Origin: Pseudomonas sp. WN033
GTDB lineage: Bacteria; Pseudomonadota; Gammaproteobacteria; Pseudomonadales; Pseudomonadaceae
Assembly (NCBI GenBank): GCA_002287035.1
Contig: NSKG01000006.1
Location: 62,001 to 126,000, forward strand
Direction: 5' to 3'
DNA: 64,000 nucleotides
Positions 25,891 to 33,526 of this stretch are shown piece after piece; within the stretch, counting starts at the first letter, position 1, and every line of letters starts with the position of its first letter. The notes beneath the pieces were generated by a model. The model was not told the DNA's origin and did no database searches. It saw only the letters and a program-made list of their open reading frames with translations. Both the position numbers and the translations under genes were made by a program.

Positions 25891-27249
25891 ATGGGCCTGG
25901 TTCTGATTCTGGTCGTACTGATCGCGTTCATTGTTCTGGCGACGACTCGCCTCAAGCTGCACCCTTTCCTCGCCCTGCTCGGCGCCGCGCTGCTTGCCGG
26001 TTTTGCCTATCAGGTGCCGGCGGTGGATATCGTCAAGCACATCACCAGCGGTTTTGGCGGCATTCTCGGTTACATCGGTATCGTCATTGCCCTGGGCACC
26101 ATCATCGGGGTGATCCTTGAGCGCAGTGGCGCCGCCATCACCATGGCTGAAACCGTGATCCGCTTGCTGGGTGAGCGCTTTCCAACCCTGACCATGTCGA
26201 TCATCGGCTATCTGGTCTCTGTGCCGGTGTTCTGCGACTCCGGCTATGTGATTCTCAACTCGTTGAAGAACGCTCTGGCCGCGCGCATGAAAATCTCGGT
26301 GATCGCCATGAGTGTCGCGCTGGCCACCGGGCTGTACGCCACCCACACCTTTGTTCCGCCGACCCCGGGACCGATCGCGGCCGCCGGCAATCTGGGCCTG
26401 GAGTCCAGCCTCGGGCTGGTGATTCTGGTTGGTCTGCTGGTGTCTTTCATTACCGCTCTGGCCGGGATGTGGTGGGCCAACCGCTTTATCGGCAAGGACA
26501 TTGTGCTGGAAGACGACGGTGCACCACTGCTGGCCAGCGAGGATTACGAACAAATGCGCGCCCGCTACGGCACCCTGCCCAGCGCCACCCAGGCCTTTGC
26601 ACCGATCTTCGTGCCGATTGCCCTGATCTGTCTGGGGACTATCGCCGGTCTGCCGGGCAAGCCCTTTGGCGAAGGCTGGCTGTTCACTGTGCTGAGTTTC
26701 CTCGGCCAGCCGGTCATGGCGCTCGCAGTGGGCCTGGGGCTGGCCTGCAGCTTATTGAAAGCGGACAACAAGCGTCAGGAGTTCCATGACCGGGTGGTTG
26801 AAGGCATTCAGTCTGCCGCGCCGATCCTGTTGATCACCGGCGCGGGTGGCGCCTTTGGTGCGGTCCTGCGGGCCACGCCGCTGGGTGACTATCTGGGAGA
26901 AACCTTGTCGACCCTGGGGATTGGCCTGTTCATGCCGTTCCTGGTGGCGGCCGCGCTGAAGTCGGCTCAGGGCTCGACCACGGTGGCGCTGGTCACCACC
27001 TCGGCGCTGGTGGCGCCGCTGCTTGGTCAGCTTGGGCTGGACAGCGATATGGGGCGGGTTCTGACAGTGATGGCCATTGGTGCAGGCTCGATGACCGTGT
27101 CGCACGCCAATGACAGCTTCTTCTGGGTGGTTACCCAGTTCAGCCGCATGAACGTGGCCACCGCTTACAAGGCCCAGACCATGGCCACGCTGGTCCAGGG
27201 GCTGGCTGGTATTCTTACTGTCTGGCTGTTGAGTCTGGTACTGCTGTAA
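25891..27249 (+). CDS. GntP-family permease, probably for glycerate
   Basis: A 452-residue inner-membrane transporter with about 12-14 helices of the gluconate:H+ symporter (GntP) family: FLALLGAALLAGFAYQVP, SGFGGILGYIGIVIALGTIIGVILERSGAA, FCDSGYVILNSLKNALA, THTFVPPTPGPIAAAGNLG and the C-terminal GSMTVSHANDSFFWVVTQFS. The F-P-x-P-G-P motif is characteristic. Its stop and the start of glycerate kinase share one base, so the pair is an operon and D-glycerate is the likely substrate. A strong GGAGG precedes the ATG. Confidence 0.9.
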   Translation: MGLVLILVVLIAFIVLATTRLKLHPFLALLGAALLAGFAYQVPAVDIVKHITSGFGGILGYIGIVIALGTIIGVILERSGAAITMAETVIRLLGERFPTLTMSIIGYLVSVPVFCDSGYVILNSLKNALAARMKISVIAMSVALATGLYATHTFVPPTPGPIAAAGNLGLESSLGLVILVGLLVSFITALAGMWWANRFIGKDIVLEDDGAPLLASEDYEQMRARYGTLPSATQAFAPIFVPIALICLGTIAGLPGKPFGEGWLFTVLSFLGQPVMALAVGLGLACSLLKADNKRQEFHDRVVEGIQSAAPILLITGAGGAFGAVLRATPLGDYLGETLSTLGIGLFMPFLVAAALKSAQGSTTVALVTTSALVAPLLGQLGLDSDMGRVLTVMAIGAGSMTVSHANDSFFWVVTQFSRMNVATAYKAQTMATLVQGLAGILTVWLLSLVLL

Positions 27250-28388
27250 TGAACATGAAACTGGTTATCGCCCCCGATTCATTCAAGGAAAGCCTCAGCG
27301 CCCCACAGGTGGCCAAGGCCATCGCTGCCGGCTGGCGCGAGGTTTATCCGCAGGCCGACATTCGCCTGTGTCCGATGGCCGACGGTGGCGAAGGCACGGT
27401 TGATGCGCTGCTGGCCGCCAGTGGTGGCGAACGCCGCAGCGTGACTGTTCAGGGGCCGCTGGGTGAGCCGGTAGATGCTCACTGGGGCTGGCTGGGCGAT
27501 GGCCGGGCCGTGATCGAAATGGCCGCTGCCAGTGGTTTGCACTGGGTGCCGCTGGCGCGTCGCGATGCTACCCGCACCAGCAGTTTTGGCACCGGTGAGC
27601 TGATAGGTGCAGCGCTGGATGCCGGGGCGACGCGGATTATCCTGGGGCTGGGTGGCAGTGCCACCAATGATGCCGGGGCCGGCCTGCTCCAGGCTCTGGG
27701 CGCACGGCTGCTGGATGCTGCCGGTCGATCACTGGCGCCAGGTGGTGCGGCGCTGGCCAATGTGCAGCGGATTGATTTGAGTGGCCTGGATCCGCGTCTG
27801 GCCACTGTGCGCATCGAAGTGGCCGCCGATGTCGATAATCCCCTGTGCGGACCGCGCGGGGCTTCGCAGGTGTTCGGCCCGCAAAAGGGTGCGATTGCCG
27901 CTCAGGTCGAGCTGCTTGACCGGGCGCTGGGGCATTTTGCCGATGTCATGGCCCAGACCCTGGGCCGTGATGAGCGCGATGTGCCGGGGGTAGGCGCGGC
28001 AGGTGGCTTGGGGTTTGCCGCACGGGCGGTTCTGGCAGCCAGCTTCCGCCCAGGGGTTGAGCTGGTTGCCGAGTTGTCCGGTCTGGCCGAAGCGGTGCAG
28101 GGCGCCGATCTGGTGATCACCGGCGAAGGCAGGCTCGATGGCCAGACCTTGCACGGCAAGACCCCGGCCGGGGTGGCCAGGATCGCGCGTGCTGCCGGGG
28201 TGCCGGTGATCGCCCTGGCAGGCAGTCTTGGTGAAGGTTATCAGCGCCTGTACGAGATCGGTATCGATGCCGCCTTCAGCCTGACTCCGGGGCCCATGGC
28301 GCTGGAAAACGCGCTGGACGATGCGGCGCAGCAACTCCAGGCCCGGAGTGTGGATATTGCCCGGCTGTGGCAGTTGGCCAGGCGCTGA
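27249..28388 (+). CDS. garK: glycerate 2-kinase
   Basis: A 379-residue glycerate kinase of the GarK/GlxK family (D-glycerate + ATP to 2-phosphoglycerate), feeding glycerate to lower glycolysis. The N-terminus KLVIAPDSFKESLSAPQVAKAIAAGW, RLCPMADGGEGTVDALL, GLGGSATNDAGAGLLQALGA and ITGEGRLDGQTLHGKTPAGVA are diagnostic. The start is either ATG 27249 or ATG 27255. Coupled to the upstream permease; only three bases separate it from the convergent dksA-like gene. Confidence 0.95.
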   Translation: MNMKLVIAPDSFKESLSAPQVAKAIAAGWREVYPQADIRLCPMADGGEGTVDALLAASGGERRSVTVQGPLGEPVDAHWGWLGDGRAVIEMAAASGLHWVPLARRDATRTSSFGTGELIGAALDAGATRIILGLGGSATNDAGAGLLQALGARLLDAAGRSLAPGGAALANVQRIDLSGLDPRLATVRIEVAADVDNPLCGPRGASQVFGPQKGAIAAQVELLDRALGHFADVMAQTLGRDERDVPGVGAAGGLGFAARAVLAASFRPGVELVAELSGLAEAVQGADLVITGEGRLDGQTLHGKTPAGVARIARAAGVPVIALAGSLGEGYQRLYEIGIDAAFSLTPGPMALENALDDAAQQLQARSVDIARLWQLARR

Positions 28389-28391
28389 CAC

Positions 28392-28811
28392 TCAGCGCTC
28401 GCGCTGATGCTTTTCCCTGAGCTCCTGGCGCTCCTTGGCTTCAATGCACAAGGTGGCGGTGGGGCGCAGTAGCAAGCGCTGCAGGCCAATGGGTTCACCG
28501 GTTTCCTCGCACCAGCCGTACTCGCCCCGAGCCAGGCGCTCGAGCGCCTGATCAATCTTGTCCAGCAGCTTCTTTTCCCGCTCCAGCATGCGCAACTGCC
28601 ACTGGCGCTGTTCTTCGCTGCTGCCGATATCGACCGGATCACTTTCCGGCTGGTATTCGCGTAGATCGCGGAATTCGTTGTCGATCCTTTCCTGCAGCTC
28701 ATACTTTTGGCTTAGCAGCAATTCCCGGAAGAAGCTTTGCTGGGCTTCATTCATATAGTTCTGCGCGGGCTCGCGCAGCAGCGTTTCGGCGGTAAGGGGT
28801 GTGTTTTTCAT
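28392..28811 (-). CDS. dksA2: DksA2-type zinc-independent DksA
   Basis: A 139-residue RNA polymerase secondary-channel protein that with ppGpp modulates rRNA and biosynthetic promoters. Coiled-coil tip acidic residues are kept (Asp58 and Asp61 in SDPVDIGSSEE). The zinc finger of canonical DksA has four cysteines; here only Cys101 and Cys122 remain, the partners being Thr104 (CEET) and Ala125 (CIEA), so zinc cannot be bound in the usual way. P. aeruginosa DksA2 likewise replaces zinc-dependent DksA in zinc starvation. The gene lies six bases after the DUF2149 gene, as last member of the Zur-type unit. Confidence 0.9.
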   Translation of the reverse strand: MKNTPLTAETLLREPAQNYMNEAQQSFFRELLLSQKYELQERIDNEFRDLREYQPESDPVDIGSSEEQRQWQLRMLEREKKLLDKIDQALERLARGEYGWCEETGEPIGLQRLLLRPTATLCIEAKERQELREKHQRER

Positions 28812-28817
28812 GGTTGC

Positions 28818-29123
28818 TCAGCTCTCCGGCACATAGATCATGCGGCCGTCATCGAGACGGTAGGTTACCCCCGCGCGGGCGCCTTGGCCCTGGCCGACTT
28901 CGCCACTGGATTCATAGCGGGTCAGTTCCTGGCCATCCTTGATGGTAATGCGCATGTCGCTTTCACCCGGGTTTTCGATAACGACTACGCGGTCCTGGGT
29001 GAAGGGGTTCAGGGGGTTCTGGGCGATCACTATCAGCAGAATGCCGATAATGACCAGAAACAGGTCGATCAGGTTGACGACCGACAGCATAGGGTCGTTA
29101 TCTTCATCGTCGAGAAAGCGCAT
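28818..29123 (-). CDS. DUF2149 family membrane protein (ExbD-like partner)
   Basis: A 101-residue protein with one N-terminal membrane segment (LSVVNLIDLFLVIIGILLIVIA) preceded by an acidic stretch with a conserved-type Asp (DPMLSVVNLID), and a short periplasmic domain ending RMIYVPES. Topology matches ExbD/TolR and the family is DUF2149, known next to CobN-like genes. The ATG at 29123 overlaps the stop of the ExbB-like gene (TGATG); a longer frame to 29402 is antisense noise over that gene. Likely works with the ExbB-like partner to energise the TonB receptor or the CobN-like protein. Confidence 0.8.
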   Translation of the reverse strand: MRFLDDEDNDPMLSVVNLIDLFLVIIGILLIVIAQNPLNPFTQDRVVVIENPGESDMRITIKDGQELTRYESSGEVGQGQGARAGVTYRLDDGRMIYVPES

Positions 29124-29626
29124 CAGAGCCTGCCCCCGTCCTGGCGCTGGCGTTCGATCTGGCGCAGGTCCTCCAGCAGCCAGCGACGCTTCACGGTGAG
29201 GATGAAGAAGCAGATGCTGGCCGCCAGCAATGCCAGGATCACGGCCGAGAAGGCAGCGACCATGTTGCGACCGACAGCTCCGGCATCGTTGTTGCCCAAG
29301 GCCAGCAGCGCCGGTCCCATCGGGATCATGGTGGCGATCAGGCCAAGCATGGGGGCGGTACGCGACACGATACGCAGCCATTCCAGGCGCTGCATGATCC
29401 ACAGCTCAAGATCGTCACTGGCCAGCCAGGTGCCGTTGCCTTGCCGGGCATGAACGAACAGGGCATGGCCATGCGTGCCTTGGCGTCGTTGCCAGGCCTC
29501 CACGGCAAAAGCACCCAGCACCACCAGGGCATAGGCCAGAGCCAGAGCGATCAGCAGCATTACCGGGGCCAGAAACAGGCGGGATACGGCGTACAGCAGC
29601 GTTTCAATTTCAGTAAATACGGTCAT
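29123..29626 (-). CDS. MotA/TolQ/ExbB-type proton channel protein
   Basis: A 167-residue inner-membrane protein with three hydrophobic segments (VSRLFLAPVMLLIALALAYALVVL, a second at ISRTAPMLGLIATMIPMGPALLAL, a third at MVAAFSAVILALLAASICFFIL). The middle segment with TAPMLGLIATMIPMGPAL is the MotA/TolQ/ExbB core. It is followed by the ExbD-like DUF2149 gene with overlapping stop/start and sits 24 bases after the CobN-like gene. Likely harvests the proton gradient for zinc-starvation uptake. Confidence 0.85.
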   Translation of the reverse strand: MTVFTEIETLLYAVSRLFLAPVMLLIALALAYALVVLGAFAVEAWQRRQGTHGHALFVHARQGNGTWLASDDLELWIMQRLEWLRIVSRTAPMLGLIATMIPMGPALLALGNNDAGAVGRNMVAAFSAVILALLAASICFFILTVKRRWLLEDLRQIERQRQDGGRL

Positions 29627-29650
29627 GGGGCTCTCGGTTTTCCCGTGTAG

Positions 29651-32600
29651 TCATAGGGTGGGTTGAGTGGTTTGGCGCAACTGCCGGAGAGCGCCACCGC
29701 TGATCAGCAACAGCATCAGTGCCAGAACCCAGAGCTGGCGGCTGAGGTCTTCGGCTGCTGGTGGTTCGACGGGCTCCAGCATCTGTCCCTCAACCTGCTG
29801 CAAGGGCTGCTCGCTGACTGTTGCGGCGGCTGCATTGCTGGTCTCGGCTGGGGCCGAGTTGGCAAGATCTGGGGCCGTACCGTCCAGGCCGAACCCCTGG
29901 GCTATGTCGGCAATGAACTGGCGGGTCAGCGGGCTGCCGCTATCCACGACAAACTCCTGTTGCAACTGCTGCCAGCGCTCGGCCAGTTGCTGACGGGTCT
30001 GTGCTGATGCATCCCAGTAGCCCTTGCGCATGGCTTCGGCCATGCGTTCGAGGATCTGTGCCTGGGCGGTGGGGTTGTGTTGCTCGAACCACTGGCCTGT
30101 ACCCAGCTCGCGGGTATCGCTGACATAGGTATCGAACAGCGCCTGCCATTGATCATCACGCACGCTTGAGATATCCACGGCTTGCCAGCCAAACAGGTTG
30201 TTGGTGGCGTTGAGTACCTCCAGCGTGCCGGCATAGCCTTCCTGTTGCATGGCGCCAATCCAGTGTGGATTGAGGTAGCGGGCGCGCAGCTCGTCAGCGA
30301 GAAAACGAGCGAGGGCAGTGGTTTTGACCTCGTTGCTACGCAGGTCGGAAATCAGCAATTGCGGAGCCTTGCCGTCGAGGTGGCGGATGGCGGCGGACAA
30401 TCCGCCAAGAAACTCGAACGGGTGATCGGTCGACAGCACGCCGTGCAGGTTGGATGAGCGCGACATGATGGCGACCTGGGTGCCGCGCAACTGCTCGGCC
30501 AGCAGGTTAGCCTGTGGCGGGTTGTCACCCCAGCCTTGACTGCCGTAGGCGTGCCGGCTGCTGGCAAGAAACTGCTGGGCCAGTTCGGCTTCGTCATCCC
30601 ATGCTGTTGAGCGCAGTGCGAGCTCAGGCACGCCGGTGCCGTATTCACCCGGTGCGTTACTGAAGATCCGATAGCCTGCAGCGGCGGCTGCCTGCTCAGC
30701 ACTCATGCCGTGATCCTGCAAGCTGGCGGCGATTCGACGGTTGTTGTCGGCGATGGGGTTGCCGGGTTCATCCAGTTCGGCCAGGCGTTGCAGGGCATCG
30801 TCCAGCAGGCGCATGAAGCTGTCGAACTGGTCACGATAGACCCCGGTAACCTGCACCACCACATCGCTGCGCGGGCGGCCCAGCTCGGCGGCCGGAATGA
30901 TCTCCAGCGTGCTTACCCGCCCGCCTGCGTCCCAGACCGGCCGCAGGCCCAGGGCGTGGAGTATCTGGGCCTCGGTAACGCCCAGATGGCGGATGGCTTC
31001 TGACGACCACAGACTGAAAGCCAGCTTTTCTGGCCATTCACCGCCATGTTCAGCCCGAAATGCCTGCACCAGTTGCTCATGGGCGTGGGCCGCGCTTTGG
31101 TAGGCGGCCCGGGCCGGTATCTTGTCCGCCTCGAAGGCGTACAGATTGCGCCCGCTGGGCACATCCGGGTTGCGGATCGGATCGCCGCCGGGGCCTGGAG
31201 CGACGAAGCGTCCGGCCAGGCCGGCCAACAGGGCCTCATTTTCCTGGGTATCGCGCAGCTGCCGGTCCAGCTCCCGGGCCCGTTCAGCATGGGCTGCTAG
31301 CGCAGCGGGCAAGTGCTGGGTCTGCTCGCTGTCGAGCATCTGGCGCACGGCACGGTAGGCCGGGCTGTCTGGCAACTCGGAGTGATCACTGACAAACAGC
31401 TCCTCGCTGTCGGTATCCAGGGTCGCATAGAAGGGCTCACCAAGCTGCTGCATGATGGTGCTGATGCGCTGCGCTTGTTCAGCCGGCTGACCAAAGGTGT
31501 GCAGGCCTAGTGGCATGGCTATACGGGCCAGTTCGTGCAGATGGTCGTGCAGTTGTTGGAAAAACGTGTCGAAATCGCTGGCGCTTTGCTGTTCGCTCCA
31601 GCCCAGATCCGTGTGCAGGTGGGCCGCAATCGCCGTCGTGCGGATCTGCTCGGAGACCTGATGGCGGACCATGCCGGCGTCCAGTTGCTCATATTCGTGA
31701 ATCAGATGGTGCAGGTCTCGCAGTTGGTCGTAGAGTCCGGCCGGGGCGAAGGGGGGCGTTTGGTGGCTTATGGTCACCGCGCGGCCACGGCGTTTGGCCT
31801 GAATGGCTTCGCCCACGTTGTCCTGAATGTATGGGTAGAAGATCGGCAGGTGGCCGGCGCTCAGCCAGGGGTAGTCATCGGCCGCCAGGCCGCGATCCTT
31901 GCCCGGCAGCCACTCCTGGGTACCATGGGTACCCAGGTGAATCAGGGCATGGCGGTCTTGCAGATAGCGATAGGCCGCCAGGTACAGATGGTCGGGGGCG
32001 CTGGCGGTATCGTGATAGTGACCGTGGGGTTCGGCCTGGCGCGGCATCTGCGGCATGATCAGCAGGTTTCCGAGCTGCCAGCGCGGGATGATGAAATAGC
32101 GTTCGCCATCAATCTGGTGTACGGCGCGGTGTTGGCTTGCCGCGCCGGTCTGCTGCAGTTCGAGCCGGCGGCGTTGAGGCAAGCTGTCGAGCCAGCGCTG
32201 GTACTCGCTCAGCGGGTAAGCAACGGCCAGATCCTCAGCCAGCAGAGTGGTCAGGGCGACGCTGCCATAGAGCGCGCCGAGCATGAGCTGTGCCTTGCTG
32301 ATCACCTGTTGTTCGGTAACAGGTGGACCAACCCGATACCCTTCGGCCAATAAGGCCTGCTGGATGGAGACGATACTGCGTGGCAGGTTGAGGTTGGATG
32401 CACCCAGGTTTTTCTCGCCAGCCGGGTAGTTCCAGAACATCAGCGCCAGTTGCTTGTCCTGGGCGGCTGTGCGGCGCAAGGCGACCAGGCGTTGCAGTTT
32501 GGCAATCAGTGCATCGGCCTGGGCTGGCAACAGGTCATCCACCCCCGCTGTGCTGGCCGATAGCACCAGGGGGTCACTAATCCCCCAGCCTTCGGGCCCG

Positions 32601-33526
32601 GCGAGGAAAACCGCGGTAGTGCCTGCGCTAACGCCACTGCTTGCCTGTGGCCAGTCACGGGCTTCACCGTCGCGAAAGCGCAAAGTCTGGATAACCGGAA
32701 TGTCCAGTTCCAGGAAGTCCCGGCTGCGGGCCGAGCCATTTTGCATGTGGGTCAGGTTGACCAGTACATCCGGGAATTGGTGGCTGAACACGCCAGGTAA
32801 GCCTTGCTCCTGCGAGGCGTCAAACCAGAACACCTGCGGCAGCAGGCCGGCGGCCTCGCTGCGCTCGATCAGTTGGTCTACCTCGCGGGTCAGCATGTCG
32901 CCTACTACGCCCGAATGAATCAGGTAGGCAACGCTGCCATTGAAGCTCTGCGCCCGTGTTGCCTGCCAGGCCAGATAATCCTGCTGGCTGCTGAACAGTT
33001 GCGGTGCCTGTGGGTGGTAAAAGCCGGTGGCGGGCAGGCGCTCGGGAGACGTCAGCAACGCAGGCGGGATTGGCTCCCCCTGTAGCAGCGCGTGAAGCAA
33101 CTGGAAGAACCGCTGGAAGTTGCTTTCACCGCCAGCGCCATACAGTCCCGCCAGTGCGCCACCCACCGGGGCCGGCAGCCGCTCCCAGGCCGGCGGACCG
33201 CCGCCGACGGTCAGTAGCGGCTGGTCAGTGATCATTGACTGCACCGCAGCGCTGACCCGGGCCCGGTCATTTGGCCGTGGTACATCGAGCACCACCAGGT
33301 GGCTGTGCTCGATAGCTGCCAGCAGCGCATCGGCGTTACTGGTTTCGACATTCAGGTGTTCAAGCTGAATGTCCTGCTGCTGGGCGTAGGCCTGCAAGTG
33401 CTGGAACTTTTCCGCCGACACGAAGCTGTTGTGCAGGAACAGGGCCGCCGGGCCGGCGCTCTGGGCCATTGCCAGTCCGGACAGGAGTAGCGCGGCAACA
33501 GCGCTGAGACAACGCAGCAGCGGCAT
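29651..33526 (-). CDS. exported, membrane-anchored CobN-like protein
   Basis: A 1291-residue member of the CobN / Mg-chelatase H family. The body carries family stretches such as LMFWNYPAGEKNLGASNLNLPRSI, HLGTHGTQEWLPGKD, and GRNLYAFEADKIPARAAY. Unlike cytosolic CobN (insertion of Co2+ in B12 synthesis) it has a signal peptide (residues 1-21, LLSGLAMAQS) and a C-terminal membrane segment (LWVLALMLLLISGG), so it should face the periplasm. It sits between a TonB receptor and ExbB/ExbD-like genes behind a Zur-type box; no cobST or B12 genes are present. It is probably a metal-handling or metallophore-processing protein of zinc starvation, the counterpart of P. aeruginosa PA1923. Start overlaps the receptor stop (TGATG). 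Confidence 0.85.
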   Translation of the reverse strand: MPLLRCLSAVAALLLSGLAMAQSAGPAALFLHNSFVSAEKFQHLQAYAQQQDIQLEHLNVETSNADALLAAIEHSHLVVLDVPRPNDRARVSAAVQSMITDQPLLTVGGGPPAWERLPAPVGGALAGLYGAGGESNFQRFFQLLHALLQGEPIPPALLTSPERLPATGFYHPQAPQLFSSQQDYLAWQATRAQSFNGSVAYLIHSGVVGDMLTREVDQLIERSEAAGLLPQVFWFDASQEQGLPGVFSHQFPDVLVNLTHMQNGSARSRDFLELDIPVIQTLRFRDGEARDWPQASSGVSAGTTAVFLAGPEGWGISDPLVLSASTAGVDDLLPAQADALIAKLQRLVALRRTAAQDKQLALMFWNYPAGEKNLGASNLNLPRSIVSIQQALLAEGYRVGPPVTEQQVISKAQLMLGALYGSVALTTLLAEDLAVAYPLSEYQRWLDSLPQRRRLELQQTGAASQHRAVHQIDGERYFIIPRWQLGNLLIMPQMPRQAEPHGHYHDTASAPDHLYLAAYRYLQDRHALIHLGTHGTQEWLPGKDRGLAADDYPWLSAGHLPIFYPYIQDNVGEAIQAKRRGRAVTISHQTPPFAPAGLYDQLRDLHHLIHEYEQLDAGMVRHQVSEQIRTTAIAAHLHTDLGWSEQQSASDFDTFFQQLHDHLHELARIAMPLGLHTFGQPAEQAQRISTIMQQLGEPFYATLDTDSEELFVSDHSELPDSPAYRAVRQMLDSEQTQHLPAALAAHAERARELDRQLRDTQENEALLAGLAGRFVAPGPGGDPIRNPDVPSGRNLYAFEADKIPARAAYQSAAHAHEQLVQAFRAEHGGEWPEKLAFSLWSSEAIRHLGVTEAQILHALGLRPVWDAGGRVSTLEIIPAAELGRPRSDVVVQVTGVYRDQFDSFMRLLDDALQRLAELDEPGNPIADNNRRIAASLQDHGMSAEQAAAAAGYRIFSNAPGEYGTGVPELALRSTAWDDEAELAQQFLASSRHAYGSQGWGDNPPQANLLAEQLRGTQVAIMSRSSNLHGVLSTDHPFEFLGGLSAAIRHLDGKAPQLLISDLRSNEVKTTALARFLADELRARYLNPHWIGAMQQEGYAGTLEVLNATNNLFGWQAVDISSVRDDQWQALFDTYVSDTRELGTGQWFEQHNPTAQAQILERMAEAMRKGYWDASAQTRQQLAERWQQLQQEFVVDSGSPLTRQFIADIAQGFGLDGTAPDLANSAPAETSNAAAATVSEQPLQQVEGQMLEPVEPPAAEDLSRQLWVLALMLLLISGGALRQLRQTTQPTL

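Noticed and set aside
25474-26553. 359-codon minus-strand ORF over the permease start
   Set aside because: Low-complexity His/Gln/Asp-rich shadow; covers the clear cdaR end and permease start.
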